Assembly (NCBI GenBank): GCA_001692895.1
Contig: KV748221.1
Span: forward strand, 785,056-849,055
Source: Cenococcum geophilum 1.58
Taxonomy: Eukaryota; Ascomycota; Dothideomycetes; Gloniales; Gloniaceae
DNA length: 64,000 nt
Direction: 5' to 3'
Under the pieces are notes generated by a model that was not told the origin of the DNA, did no database searches, and worked only from the letters and a program-made list of their open reading frames with translations. The position numbers and the translations under genes were made by a program. Below are positions 48,694 through 62,207 of the stretch, in pieces; the first letter of the stretch is position 1, and each line of letters begins with the position of its first letter.

Positions 48694-51090
48694 TTATTAT
48701 TAATTCTATTTATTGCCCGATTCGGTCCCTTTTTAGGTCCATACAGGCTACTACTTTTCTATATAGGAAAAATCCCCATAAAGGGGAAAAACCTAGGTAT
48801 TTTAATTCAGCTAGTCCTACGCGTTCCGCCTTCGCCTAGCCAGTATATCTTTATATCTTTTAGTCTGCCTTACATACTATACTTCCTAGGTATATTAGAA
48901 GATCTAAAGAATAGGGGGAGTGGGAGGGTCTAGCGCCTCGCTAGTGTGTCACCTATGGCTAGGCGGGGGGTAACCAGTCCCTAAGGGACCGGAATAGGGC
49001 ATGTCCTTTAGTGTCCTCCTATTAGATTTCGTGTGCCGTTTAGAACTACTAGAGGATTCCTTATCCTATAAGCCATTTTGCTACTACTTATAGGCCCCTA
49101 TTTATGGATAGCATCTAGGTAATATTATTTATACCTACGCTAGCGAGTAGCTAGTCCCTTACTAAGCGGTAGCTGCAGAATAGTAGTATGTGGCGCACTA
49201 ACTGGGCAGGCCAACCGCATATACATTGGGGTGTGGTATTTAGGACGTGGATGCTCGTAAGCCATGCATTTAAGCCTAGGATCTCCATCCTTAGTAGGAA
49301 GGCGGTTATAGCTTCTGCCTTCGTTAGTCCTTTATATAGGGGGAGAGTCGGTATCAACCATAGGGTGTTCTATATGGCTGCGTCTTATATTCTCGCTTCC
49401 TCCTTCCATCGTCATTTCCACTTAAGGTCTGCCCATCTTGCTATTAGTGTGGTGGACCTCCATCTATATTAATGGCCTTCTATCCTCTATCGTCGCCATT
49501 ATGGCGCTCTACCAGTATGGCTTCGGGTCTCTGCCTAGTAGGCTAATAACTCCTATATTTCCTTTTCTTTCTCTACTACTCGCAGGTAAAGGGCTTCCTA
49601 GCTAGTATATTTAGGCGTATCGCCCCTTTAAGGGGCCCTCGCTCCTTGTGTATGTCTCACTCTTTATATATATCTCACTCCTTATATATAGTTTAGCGTT
49701 TAGCGTATATTTTCTTCTACCGGCTAGCCTTATACTGTAACTGCTCTTTATATTGCAGTTATATTAATATATAAGTCTAGTAGTAGAACTACTACTTCGC
49801 GTTCTAGTGCTATATATAGTGTTCTCTTATAGGCCCCTATAGTTCTACATAGGCATTAGTTTTATAGCTTAGTTAGTAGCACTAGGGAGCTTTTTATTAG
49901 CCCCTTACCATCTAGTCCTAGGCCCTATATCTAGGAGCCGTATAGCATTGTTGGCCTTACTACAGCTATGTATAGTAGGCGTATGTGTCTAAAAGAGGGT
50001 CCCCAAGTTAAGGCAGCAATTCGTAATGCTGCCGAGAATGCTACTACTCCCCTGCGGGTCGCCTGTGTAATATACTTGTTCCAGTTTAATCTAGAATCCA
50101 CCCAGACTCCTAGGACCTTAAGGGTAGCTTCTGGTTTTGCTTCGCAGCCCTAGATGTTTACTATTAAGGCTAGGTCGCTACTTACCCTTCTTTTTCTTAT
50201 AAAGTGGATAAGCTGGTATTTATCTGGTGCAAATTTAGCGCCGTGTTGTTTTGCCCATGCGATGCACCTATCGTGCGCCTGGTTTAGCCTAGCGCAGTTT
50301 TCTATTGCTGTGTTTCCCCATGTAATTAGGTTCGTATCGTCTACAACTCCTAGGGCTATTATGTCTTAGCTGTTATTAAATGTCTCTAGTAGTTCGGATA
50401 TAAAGAAGAGGAATAGGATTAATAATAGGGGTAATCCCTACGGGATGCCTATAGGTGTTAGGATTGGTTCGCTTTCGTAGCCCTTAATTACAATCTTTAT
50501 GGTACGCCCTATTAGGAAGGCTTGAACAAACTTAATTATCCAATCTGGAAGTCCTTTCTTTCTTAGGATCTATAGGAGTCTCTCGTGTAATACGTTGTTA
50601 AAGGCTCCGCTTAGGTCTAGGCTTAGTATAGATACGGTGCATCTTAGGTGGGTTTGCCATGCCGCTTGGACGCTAAAGGTAATTAGGGAGAGAGCTAAGA
50701 GGGTCAATCGTTTCTTTCTTGCGCCTATTTGTGTCCACGGTAGCAGCTCCTATGCTTCTGCCGCTTCTTGTATGCGTTCTATAACTATCTTTTTTAGGAG
50801 TTTTCCTAGGGTGTTTTCTAGGGCAATTGGGCGGTAGCTTCCTAGGAGGGAGTAGTCTTTTTTCTTTACCTTTCGTAGGACAACCGTAGTTGTTGCTTTA
50901 AAGCATTTGGGTAGTTCGCCTCTCTGGAGGCAGGTAGTTGCGGCCTTAGCGAGTAGTATTGCTATCGCTTCTGCCGCGGCTTTAATTGCCTCGTTTGGGA
51001 TCTTGTCTAGCCCTGGCGCTTTACTAGTAGGAAGCTTTTGTATAGCGTCCTTTATTTCCTTTGCTGATATTATATAGCTTATTTCGATAG
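48694..51090 (-). mobile_element. 5'-truncated LINE inside gypsy C
   Basis: 2397 bp, minus orientation, flanked by the 14-bp duplication ATAGGACCTATTTA (48680-48693 and 51091-51104). The 3' end at 48694 reads out as a (TAA)n-like tail on the minus strand. Only the RT palm onward is present. VVDDTNLITWGN (near 50345) keeps both catalytic aspartates. The C-terminal Cys/His motif reads CICGWPAQ then VRHILLFC (near 49200). Stops are far fewer than in the host element, so the insertion is younger. It is distinct from the LINE at 13.9 kb, whose palm is FxDDYSA-like. Confidence 0.9.
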
Positions 51091-52999
51091 ATAGGACCTA
51101 TTTAGATAACCATTAAAGGAAGATAAATTAAGATATCTTTTAATATCTTACTATTAGGACGGGATAAGGCAGTATTAGGGATGCCTTAGTTATAGAAATA
51201 TAATCCAAAGATTAATTAGATTATAGGTTAAGTCAATATTAGGGATACTTAACGCCGTAAGATATAATAATAAGCTAAGTTAGTATAGTACTAAGTTAGA
51301 GCGATATATAAAGAGACTAAGTAAGGCTTAAGTTATATACCAAAAAAATACTATAAGTATAGTAAGGAACTATAGTTACCAGAAAGTAAAAAGCTATTAG
51401 AGTATATAGTATAGGACTATAAGATAGAATTAGAACTAGGAATAAGTCTAAGATTCTTTCTAATCTATAAGCTTACCAAAGAAGAAGGTAAAGCACTTAA
51501 AGAGTTTATCTAGGAGAACTTACGAAAAGGATATATTAGACCATTGCAGTTATTAGCAGGTTATCTAGTACTATTCGTACTAAAGAAGAATAGCAAACTA
51601 AGGCTATATATCGACTATAGATAGTTAAACAGCATTATTAGAAAGGATAGGTATCCTTTACCCTTAATTAGCAAAATCTAAGATAGAATAGGCAACGCGC
51701 AAATCTTTATAAAGATAGATCTGAGATAGGCGTACTATTAGGTTAGGATTAAGGAAGGCGATAAATAAAAAGCAGCTTTTAAATTAAAGGAAGGACATTA
51801 AAGGAAGGACTATACAAACTATTAGTTATACAATTCGGGCTTATAAACGCACTAGCAACGTTTTAGAAGCGTATTAATAATATATTAGGAAAATACTTAG
51901 ATAAATTTATTATGGTATACCTTAACAATATTATTATCTACTTAATAACTAAGGAAGAATATAGGGAACACGTTAAATAGGTTTTAAAGAGACTATAAAA
52001 AGAACAGATACTAGTAGTAATTAAGAAATGCAAGTTTTTTATAAGAAAGATAGATTTTATCAGATTTATTATTAAACTAGGCTAACTTAGTATAGATCTA
52101 AAGAAGATTAAGGCTATAGTAAATTAGTAAGAACTAGAGAACGTTATATAGTTAAGATTGTTCCTAGGGTTTTGCAATTACTATAGAAGGTTTATAGCGT
52201 AATAGTTAAAGGATATTAAGCCGTTTACGTAATTAACGAAGAAAGAAGAACTATAGGTATAGGGAGAGGAATAATAAGAACTGTTTAAGAGAGTTAAGGA
52301 ATTATTTACCCAGGAGCCAGTTTTTAAGATCTATTAACTAGGGTTAGAAACGGTTGTAGAGACGGATACATTAGACTATATACTAGGGGCATACTTTATA
52401 TAAAAATATCAAGATAAATAGCACCTAGTAGCATACTATAGTTAGAAGATAACACCACTAGAGTTAAACTATAACATCTATAATAAGGAGTTATTGGGTA
52501 TAGTTATAGCACTTAAGGAATAGAGAGCATTCTTATAAGGCATAGAGAAACTATTTATAGTTAAGACGGATTATAAGAACCTAATAGGATTCCTAATAAT
52601 AAAGGAACTTAACTAAAGATAGGTTAGATAGGTAGAGATGCTTATAAAATACTATTTTAAGATTTAGTACACTAAGGGTACAGACAACACGCGAGCAGAC
52701 GCTCTAAGTTAAAAAGCTAAACTATAAAATAATAAAAAGCCATTAGGGGCTTTACTACGAAAAGATATAGATAGACTAATTAGGTACAATTATCCAAAAA
52801 TTATAGCAACTTAGGAAGATAACGAACTAGAGAAAGTCTATAAAATACTAGAAAGCTTTTAGGTATAAAGGATTCTAAAAGCATAGCTAGAAGATCTATA
52901 GACGGATATATACGAAAATCGAGAAGCGAAGTACATCCTAAAAAGCATAGTAGAATAGTTCGTAGAAGACAGGGATCAAACGCCAAGAGTATCACCATA

Positions 53000-53141
53000 T
53001 TAGTTAGTCCCTAGTAACATAAGCGATCGGAATCTTCACCGACGCCTTATCGCACGGATGCGCGTTAGACTATACCAGAGCGAAGTGACCGATGGGGATC
53101 GAACCCATGACACCTAGCCCCAGTAAGTTCGCAAGCACAAT
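53000..53141 (-). other. GC-richer insert with tRNA-like T-arm
   Basis: The minus strand at 53108-53092 is a perfect T-arm, ATGGG-TTCGATC-CCCAT, including a consensus B box (GGTTCGATCCC). It is followed by CGGTCAC, as an acceptor strand would be. No matching 5' acceptor strand (GTGACCG) is found within tRNA distance on either side, so this is not a complete tRNA gene. It may be a tRNA-derived SINE piece or the internal part of a small retroelement whose LTR follows. Its base composition is unlike the RIP-mutated gypsy around it. Confidence 0.5.
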
Positions 53142-53242
53142 TGTAACGTGGCCCGCCTCCACGTCGCCATACGGCCAAAAAGACTAAGAGTGCTTGCGAA
53201 CTTGTCGCAAGCGCGGCGGGACCTAATATATATACTCTTACA
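53142..53242. repeat. Short LTR, second copy, 101 bp
   Basis: TGTAACGTGG...CTCTTACA, the same family as 34021-34122 but almost unmutated. Flanks (ACAAT left, GAATC right) do not match each other. It therefore did not enter alone; it probably came with the tRNA-like segment to its left. Confidence 0.8.
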
Positions 53243-54881
53243 GAATCTATATTAAAGAAGTGTTTACAAGATATAGAGCACTAAGTAAAATTATATTGGA
53301 TAGGGATCTAAGATTTATAGCAATATTCTAGAAAGTATTCTTAGTAGAGTAAGGAGTTTAAGTAGCAACTTCTACCGTATATTATCCGCAGACAAACGGT
53401 TAGATAGAAAGATTAAATTAAACGCTAAAGCAGTATCTAAGGCATTATATTAATCATGCATAGAACAATTAGGTATCGCTATTACTAGTTATATAGTTTA
53501 TATATAATATAACACCTTAAGAAGGAATAGGTATATTACTATTTAAGGCAAATTACAGGTATAAGCTAAGAACATTATTATCACCACAGTAAGTAAAGAA
53601 AACGAGTAGCATAGCTAAGGAAAGAATAAAGACGTTAATAAATCTTTATATAGACCTTATAGAATTAGTAAAGAAAGTATAAGAGAAAATAAAAAGGTAC
53701 TATAATACTAAGAGATCTAAGGGACTAGATCTTAAGGAGGGAGATAAAGTATAGCTACTATACAAATTTTTTAAAAGTTAACAATTAAGTAAGAAGTTAG
53801 ACTATATTAGACTAGGACCTTTTAAAATTATATAAAAGATTTTACTAGTTATATTTAAGTTGAACCTACTAGCTAAGATAAAGATCTACTCTATATAGCA
53901 TATTATAATACTAAAGCCAGTATATAGAAATATTAAGCTACCGGTTTACGAAGTAGATATATATAGAGGATAGAAAGAAGACAAATAGTAAGTTTTAAAG
54001 ATTATTAGTTATAAGGACATTAATAATAAAATATAGTATAAGGTTAAGTGGATAGGCTATAATAAGACTACCTAAAAACTACTAGAGAATTTAAAGAATA
54101 TTATAAAAAAGGTATAGGAGTATTAGAAGAGATTAGGTTAGATAGCATTAATAAAAAAGGATCGCTAAAGAATAAGTTACCTAAGGGGGACCTAAGAAGA
54201 GCAGTTGCTGAACTACTTAGATTTATTTCCTTCTCTATTAGAAGAGAATCCGTTCTTTTATTACTAAGTTTCTATAAACCTTATTCTATAAGTTTCTACT
54301 CCTTAAAATAAACCTTTTTATAAACCTTTTTAAGACAGATTAACTAAGCGGACGCCATAAGACAAGACTTAAGGGCCCATTACTGAGCATTGGCAACCTC
54401 CCGTTCTGCATTATAAAAATGGCGCAACTCCGCTAGCGTAATAGATAGTTTATTATCTAGCTATATAGTAGTAGATTAAATATAAGACCCTAAGATAAAT
54501 TAATTAAGGAACTAGACAAGTATTAAGAGTAATAGGTTGCGTATATTTAGCATTAGAGACGGAGCGAACGTCATAAGATAAATAAATATTTGCTTTAGTG
54601 TACTCTAAATAAGAGGACGGTTATTGCGAAGATAGACTTACTAACGTAATATAGACTAACCCCTTTTTCGAACAATAAGAATATAGAGATAGTATAATCT
54701 CACTAAGAGACAATATCGTAGTAATAGTGTAAGCACGACGAGCAGTTAAGGACGAAGAAATTACTTTAGGTATAATAAGTAATAATATTAACCAAATTAA
54801 TTAGACGGATATTATACCTCTAGTAAATAACTTAGAGATATTTTAAATCTTTAAGGACAAAGATAAAGAGGAGGGAGATAG

Positions 54882-55305
54882 TGTTATAAACGCTTTAAGT
54901 ACAATGTTATAACTACTTAAAGAGAAGTTGAAAGAAGCTAGTTAGTTAATATAGGTATAGTTTAGGATAGAGCCGATAGAACTATATAACGAGGAATAGT
55001 AACTAAGGTTATATAATATAATCTATATAATCTATATAATCTACGTAATCTATTATAGAGCAGATAGAGCGCACGTATATTATATATAAAAAGGATTTTA
55101 TAGGAGTACGGTTATGTATTTAAAGACCCTTAGTCCCTACCTAGATAGTTCCTTCCTTATAGTAATTCTTAGAATATAATTAGAGTTAATCTGTTAGGCA
55201 ACTACTTCACTAGTTATTATTACGTTATTAACTTTAGTTTGTATTTCCTATACACCTAGCCTATTAATAAGCCCATTATAGTTCCTGCTATAAGGTTCCG
55301 TTACA
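54882..55305 (+). repeat. Gypsy C 3' LTR
   Basis: 424 bp, TGTTATAAACGC start and CCGTTACA end, followed by AAAAA and then by element B sequence (GGTCTCCATT), which matches A at 32166. Confidence 0.9.
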
Positions 55306-55877
55306 AAAAAGGTCTCCATTATTTTTATATTTAGACTTTTATAGCTAAGGTAGGCGTTTTATACCCTAAAAGGGTCCTTATAAATAAAGGATAGGTAGTT
55401 AATTATTTCTTCCTTAGAGAGAAAGGGTTTTACTAAGTCCTAGGCGTATTGCGGATATAAGTACGTCTATATATCTCTACCGGTACGGCTAAAGACATAG
55501 GCTATTTTAGCTTAAGTAGTAGGGAAGTAATCCGTATTAACTTTAAGCTTATCCTATAATTAAAGCTTCTAATTATTAAATATAGGGTTGGCCCCGTTTA
55601 TAAGCAATAGGGGGTCTATAGCCTTTATGGACCGCAATAATGCTAATACGGTACGTTGGGCTAAGGCCTTAAGGACTATAGCAAGTCTATTTAATGGGTT
55701 AACGCTAGATATAGGGGTGTCTCCAGTTTTAAACAGTTCTCGTAGCCGTTTAATTTCGGCATTAGCTATAGCAAGCTCCGCTTAAGGGGTTGAAACGTTA
55801 ATTATTTCTTTATCCGAGGCGTTTACAGGTCCTATAGCTACTTTGCCTACTACTGTATTTTATAGCATAGTAGTAGG

Positions 55878-56084
55878 TGTTAGGAATGAGGCAATTTGCC
55901 GTCACGTACGGCAAACTGCCGTTACGTGATGGCAAGTTGCCATTACGTGTCGCCGCGGCACTAGCGTGGCGAGGAGCCTTAAGCTCCTCGCCCTTCCTTA
56001 TTCCAATCAATAAGCTTTATCAACCAACATCACTGTAACCTACTCAAGTAGTCGTTATTGGTAAGTCACCCTATATAACTAATA
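55878..56084 (+). repeat. Element E 5' LTR
   Basis: 207 bp. Contains three tandem units of about 20 bp (55890-55949), each GGCAA-x-TGCC followed by a CACGTG-like hexamer. Confidence 0.9.
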
Positions 56085-59000
56085 CTGATTAGTGGTTAAA
56101 TATATAGTCAACTATAAAGTAGCTAGGTTTTTGAATAGAAGAGACAGTCTTATATAGGGGTGCTATATGCGCTTATATGGAATGGATCCCGGCGATACTA
56201 TACTACCTTAGACTTGCGGAAAACTAGTAATAGAAGTGTTACTAAGTACTAGGAGATACCAAGTTGCGTCTATTACGCAGAATAACCGCGTTTACGAAGA
56301 TTTGGTTAAGTACTTTAGGTTAGAAGTATTACTAAACCTAAGGTCCTAAGTTAACGTCTAAAACGCGTTAAACAATATCTTAAATTTCCTACCTCTTAAC
56401 AGCAAACCTACGAGATCCTATAAAACCGAAAATCCTACCTACCTTTAACGTACGACACCCCGTTAATTCTATACCTACTATAGCGTTAACCTACCTAAAG
56501 AAGTATAAGGAAGATATTAACCCAAAGATATAAAACAAAGCTATAATTAACCTTGTAAACGCTAATAAACAAGACTTAAATGGATTTTTATTATACCGTA
56601 TAGTATATTATAAGGACAGTAAATATAATAATACCGCGCTATGGGAATGTATAAAGGAGGACTTTGTTAGATAAATAAAGAAAATATAGGCCCCTATAAA
56701 TAAGGATATTATACGGGACTTCCGTAACTTCCTTTAGGAGAATAGAGTATTTATCCCTAAGGACGGGGGTACTATTAGAGATAATATTTAGGAGCAGGTT
56801 CTTAACGTAAAAGAAGAGCATAAATAAACTATATAAGAGATTAAGCACTAACTACGCACTATAAGGAAGCTTAACTTACAATAGAATCTAAGTAATACAC
56901 TATAAAAGACGCGTTTTAATTCTATTGCTCCAGGTACAAGTTCTTCCGTTCTATATCTATTACCTCTACCTCTATCTTTAGTTCCCTAGAATCCACTAAT
57001 TTAACCTATAACTTTAACTACTGCCTCTTAATACAAGTAAGTATAAGATCCCCTTACTTTGCGATCTACTAACCTTTAGACTCCACCGACTAGACCTACG
57101 TCCCTACTGCAGCCTATAATGCAACTCCTACCTCCTCTATTTTAATCTTAAATTGGAGGTAGTTTAAAATTGCTTATAGAGCTTACGAAGCTCTATTTGG
57201 ATTAGGAGAAGAAGTTTAGCGGGGAATTATATAATGTTCTTAATTCGAAACTATATATCTTCTATAACTATTGCTAGAAGGTAGGAATAGAGTCTAATTA
57301 ATACTATAACGCCTATTCCGTTATGCTTAAGGGCCGAGCTAGTACCTTCTATTATAATTATTTAGCAGGAAAAGGATATAATTTTAACCGCATAATATAT
57401 AAGTTAAGATGCCACTTTAAAACAGAAGAGAATAAGTAGCAGTATATGTTAGAATGGAGAGAGACTACCTTTTTAAGGATTATTGCTATAAACCTAGGTG
57501 TCCCTCGGCTTGATTATCTTTAAAAGCTCTTTAATTAACTTTAGACGATTTAATGTAGTTTATCCAAATTATATTAAGAGGACTTCAGCCTACGTAATTA
57601 AGTCATTAGTATATATTAAGGTATTAAAGAATATAACCTTACTTTCTTTAATCCTGTAAATACTTATAAAAGAGTGTGTGCTTAATTAAGATCTTCTGTT
57701 GGCACCGCTCTACACTCTTAAAAAGTATAGCAATTTAACGCCTAACTTTAACCTACTTTAATTAACCTGCCTAACTAATATAATTATAATTAGATTGATT
57801 GAATATATAGTGGCTAGGGTAGGTAATATAGTAGAGGGTATAATTAACGACTATAAGGTAAAGGTGGAGGTCCTCGTAGAGGTTTATTTCGAAGTAATTA
57901 CTAGAAGAAGTGCTACGTTTATAAGAAACCGAATTACTAGTTAACTAGGCATTCTCTTAATAAATAAAAGGAGGTATATAATAAGTTCCGCTAGAGTGTA
58001 AGAAATGTTAGAAATTATAAGGTTACTATGGCCTACTTCTAAAGCTTCCTGGTTTAATATAAAGGCGTAAAAGATCTTAAGGGTAAGGTTAATAAGGCCA
58101 AATAGCTTCTTATAGATATAGAAATTAAGGAGTACTTACCTAACCAATACTTCACTAAGTATAGTAAGGTAGATAGTATATAAACTATTACTATTCTTAA
58201 TAACTAATCTATACTCCATTTTACCACAAAGTTAGATATCTTTAATAAGCTAAGAGAGAGTTCCGCGTTCTCCTTTAATGACAGATACTTAGCGAACGTC
58301 TTCTATAGTATTATGCTAGATACTAGAGCTATAGGAGTATCTATAGTAGGAGAACCTTAAGTTTAAGCCCTTTAGTAGCTTAATAGCTCTATTTAGATTA
58401 ACTATTTAACGGCAGGCTAACACACGATTTATTTTAGCAAGGGTACTACGATCTTTATTGGCACAATTAGGGTCCAAACCCCCTTAGGGTATATTACCTT
58501 TCACGTCGTTCCTATAAATACCCCGTTTCTATTTTACATTAAAGATATAGATAAATTAGGCGTTAAGCTTAATAACCTTAAGAATGTACTTATTTAGGGA
58601 GATAATTAGGTGCCTGTTATACGCAAGTAGGGTTACCCCTAGTTACTCCTTTATTAACTAGAAAAGAGTGTTGCTTAGAGCTATTTAACTAAGTCAGAGT
58701 TATATCAACTATACCGTCGTTTTAGCTACCTATCTGTTTACTAATTGCTTAAGGTTCTTTAGCGGGCAGGCCATAAAGTTGAGGTTAAAGCAATTAAGCA
58801 TCTTATAAAGTACTACTATTAATGCTAAATAAACCAGAAGTTCTTTAGCCAATTTAAGTTTACCTTTAAAGATAACTATAACTTTAACTTCTATATTATT
58901 ATTAACGTTATATATCTTAGCGGCAAGCCAGTACTCTAAGTTATTAACTTCTTAACCTCCTTCTAAGCCGCACGATTTTTAAAGGATATATTAGCTAGGA

Positions 59001-61778
59001 ATATATAGGATACCCTTTAATTATACTAGATTAATGTCTACCTAGGACCCCCTAATTAAATTATCTATAACGTAGGAAAGAACTTCTTATCTATAGAGTT
59101 TTAATAACAGATAAAGGCAATAGTAATTAAGGTTAAGGAAGTCCCTATTAAGGCATATAATAGTGTTAGAAAAGTAGAACGATATTATGCGCCATTACGC
59201 CACGTATATAAGATTATCTCTTTAGAACTAGAGGACGCTAGCGAAAAACTTACCTTATAAATAGCTGTTAAAGCTATTAATAATTCCGCTAGCCTAGATA
59301 GACTTGTACCTACGTTACTAGTCTTTAGCGCCTACCCTTAAATAACTAACAATTCTCTACTATCTCCCTCTATTGTGTAATAAGCTAAGGCTATTTACAA
59401 GGCAATAAAGGAGGTATAATATCTCTACGCTATACGCCAGGTCAACAATGTACTAGGAATAAGAAATGGCCCAAATACCTTAACTATGCTCGATCTGCCA
59501 CTTTAGTCTAAGGTATACATATAGCGTAAAAAGGGAGGATGGTTAGGCCTATATTAACTTATTACAATTAATAGTTAAACTTATATTATTTAGATGCCTT
59601 ATAGACCCATTTAATTCCGTTTAACTATTATTAAGCCTTACTATAAAGATAATAGTTCTAAGCCTTTATAGGATACTATAGAAGATGCCCTAAAGGAGAG
59701 CCACGATTAATGTGCTCTAGAAGGCGACTATGATCCTAATATAATTGTAGTAGATACGCCGCAACTATAATGCGGTAGAGGTCGCCTAAAGGGATTATAA
59801 AATCGCTAATATCTTATTAATTTTAAAGAGCAATTTATTGCCGCCATTAAGAATAAAGTTGAGCTATTAATGGCCTTTATAATAGCTAAGGAGAAGGCTA
59901 ACTTTAAACTCGCAAAACAGCTTTAAAAGGAAGGTCGTATTATAACTCTAAGAGCTCCTTTCTAAGCATCTAATAAGCAGGAGATCGATAGTCTTATTAT
60001 AAGAGGGGTCTTTAAATTCGAGAAGTATAACCCTACTAAGTTTAATAAAGTTTGCATCTTTAAGTTAAGAATAGTTAATGAGATTAAAGGTAAAGCTACT
60101 AACGCCCTATTTAAGAAATTAAGGCTTGTTATCTAAGGCTACAATAATAATAGTAAGGAGGTAATTCTTATATAATCTCCCATAATTTAACGAGCCAGTT
60201 AGCGAGTTATTATTATACTAGCTCCCTCCCTAATAAAGAATAGAATAGCAGTCTATCTGCGAGATATTACTTAGGCCTACACCCAATTAAAGACGCACCT
60301 TTAGCGCTTAATATTAGTATACCTTCTAGAGCAAATTCGCTACTAATACTCCAAAGATATAATTATGGTTGTGCTTAAGCCATTATATAAAATTGCAGAG
60401 GTAGGAACTTACTAGTGGGCTACCTATAGTAAGCACCATAAAGAGAAGCTTTTAATGACTACTTTTACATTTAATTTATGCTTCCTTATTATAACTACGG
60501 GAACTCTATTTAGAATCGTCGGCATATAAACTAACGATATAATTATCTTAGGAGATGACTAATTTTTAGCTCTTGAAGAAGATGAGCTAGTAAAGGCAAA
60601 TCTTATAGTAAAGCTAAAGGAAAAGCTTAATTTAATAACACCATTACTCTTTAATAGATATGTCCTCTCCCTAAATAAGGATTCTATTACTTTGTGCCAA
60701 AAGGGTTAAGGTAAGAAGATTAATATTATTAACATTAATTCTCTAAAATAAGGATATGTAGAGCAACGCGCTTATAGAGCTTATATTGCTTCTATTTGTT
60801 AACCTAAGGCTTTATTTAATTTCTCTATTACCGCTTAACACTAGGAATTAACTAAGGATAATATCCTTACCCTAAATAAGCGTCTTTTTTAGTAAATAAA
60901 CCATCTTAACTAGGGACTACTCTACGTGCCTATTAATCTTCCCACCGCTAAGCTCTTTATATTTATTAATAGATTATTTGTAAATAATAAAGATTTTAGC
61001 TCCTAGTTAGGATATAAGATTATTATTATAAACGAATCTACTAGAGAGAATAACTTTATAATTTACGGTAATCTTATCTATTAAAGCTTAACCAAGAGTA
61101 AGCGCGTTACTTAAAGCGTTCTAGCGTTAGAAATATATAAAATAGTTAGCGGAGTTAATATAGCAATTGCAATTAGAACTACCCTAAAGATAATTATAGA
61201 TTAACTTAAACTTCCCATTATTCCTATAATCGTATATACTAACTTATACTCCCTCTATAAGTGATTAGTTAAGCTTAGTACTATAAAGAAGAAACGCCTT
61301 ATAATCGATATTATAGCACTTCGTTAATCCTACAAACGGTAAAAACTCTTTAAAATTTAATAGATTAACGGTTAAGATAACCTAGTAAATATAATAACAA
61401 AGGCAACCTTAAACAAGGCTCTAGAAACGTTTATTAATATAAATACTTTACGCGTATAAGTTAAAGGTTAGGTTAAAAGGGAGTAAGAGTATAACGCTTT
61501 ATAGACCCTAATTTTAACTAGCCAATTAGGATTTTCTATACCCGGTATGGAAAATCGCTATTAGCTCGCTTATAGCTAGCGCCTTGGCGGCCCTAACGGC
61601 CCTAATACGATATTTACCTATAACTCCTTAGCAAGAAAGCACCACGTGCTAAGAGGTAAATTTTGGAACAGCGAGACTTATATTATAATAGTAATAGTAA
61701 GTAAGGAGGATCTATATTTGTTATAATAGTTAAGTAGTATTTATATATAGAGGGCAACTATAAAAGAAGAGTTGCCAG

Positions 61779-61985
61779 TGTCGGGAATAAGGCAATTTGC
61801 TATCACGTACGGCAAACTGCCGTCACGTAATGGCAAGTTACTATTACGTGTTGCCGCGGCACTAGCGTGGCGAGGAGCCTTAAGCTCCTCGCCCTTCCTT
61901 ATTCCAATCAATAAGCTTTATTAACCAACATCACTATAACCTACTCGAGTAGTCGTTATTGGTAAGTCACCCTATGTGACCAATA
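61779..61985 (+). repeat. Element E 3' LTR
   Basis: 207 bp, TGTCGGGAATAAGG start, the same three-unit array, ends CCAATA (from CCAACA), then GTAGG. Confidence 0.9.
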
Positions 61986-62207
61986 GTAGGGGTATTGGGT
62001 AATTTCGGGTAATTTCTTTAGGGGTTTTAGTCTATGCGTGTCTTATAGGTCCTTTTCTTAGGGTTCTATCCTTTTCTTTTTAGTTCTATTCTTATAGTTC
62101 TAGTAATATCCTTAGGGTCCTATTCTGCGTCCTTGTCCTATTTATAGTCCTATAGATATTTTTTAAGTTCCTTTTTAGGAAGAAAGGGTGGTTTAAGCTT
62201 TAGATAA

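Larger units (their letters stand above)
44990..55305 (+). mobile_element. Ty3/gypsy element C with chromodomain
   Basis: 424-bp LTRs (44990-45413 and 54882-55305), AAAAA duplications (44985-44989 and 55306-55310), and a polypurine tract (AAAGAGGAGGGAGATAG) just before the right LTR show plus orientation. In order I see gag (from about 45460), a CCHC knuckle near 46475, an acidic repeat region near 47000-47200, and protease near 48530 (DSRVT, originally a DSGAT type). RT follows (LFVLKKNSKLRLYIDYR near 51580; VYLNNIIIYL near 51915, from YLDD), then RNase H, the C-terminal part of integrase (YYPQTNG near 53380), and a chromodomain (YKVKWIGYNKTT near 54040). A LINE splits the protease region, and a GC-richer insert replaces the middle of integrase. 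It belongs to a different family from A/B. Confidence 0.9.
55878..61985 (+). mobile_element. Copia-type element E, full length, RIP-degraded
   Basis: 6108 bp with 207-bp LTRs (55878-56084 and 61779-61985) and GTAGG duplications (55873-55877 and 61986-61990). Orientation is plus, shown by a purine tract (AAAAGAAGAG) before the right LTR. Pol remnants include an RT segment near 60530 (TNDIIILGDD then FLALEEDELVKANL). An RNase H segment lies near 60960 (LPTAKLFIFINRLFVNNKDFSS), where the catalytic D-G of a VDGSF motif has become N-R. RNase H at the 3' end without a following integrase fits Ty1/copia order. It was inserted into gypsy B. Confidence 0.88.

Noticed and set aside
53044..53110. A complete tRNA gene
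   Set aside because: T-arm and B box are present, but no matching acceptor 5' strand, D-arm or anticodon arm can be folded at the right distance.
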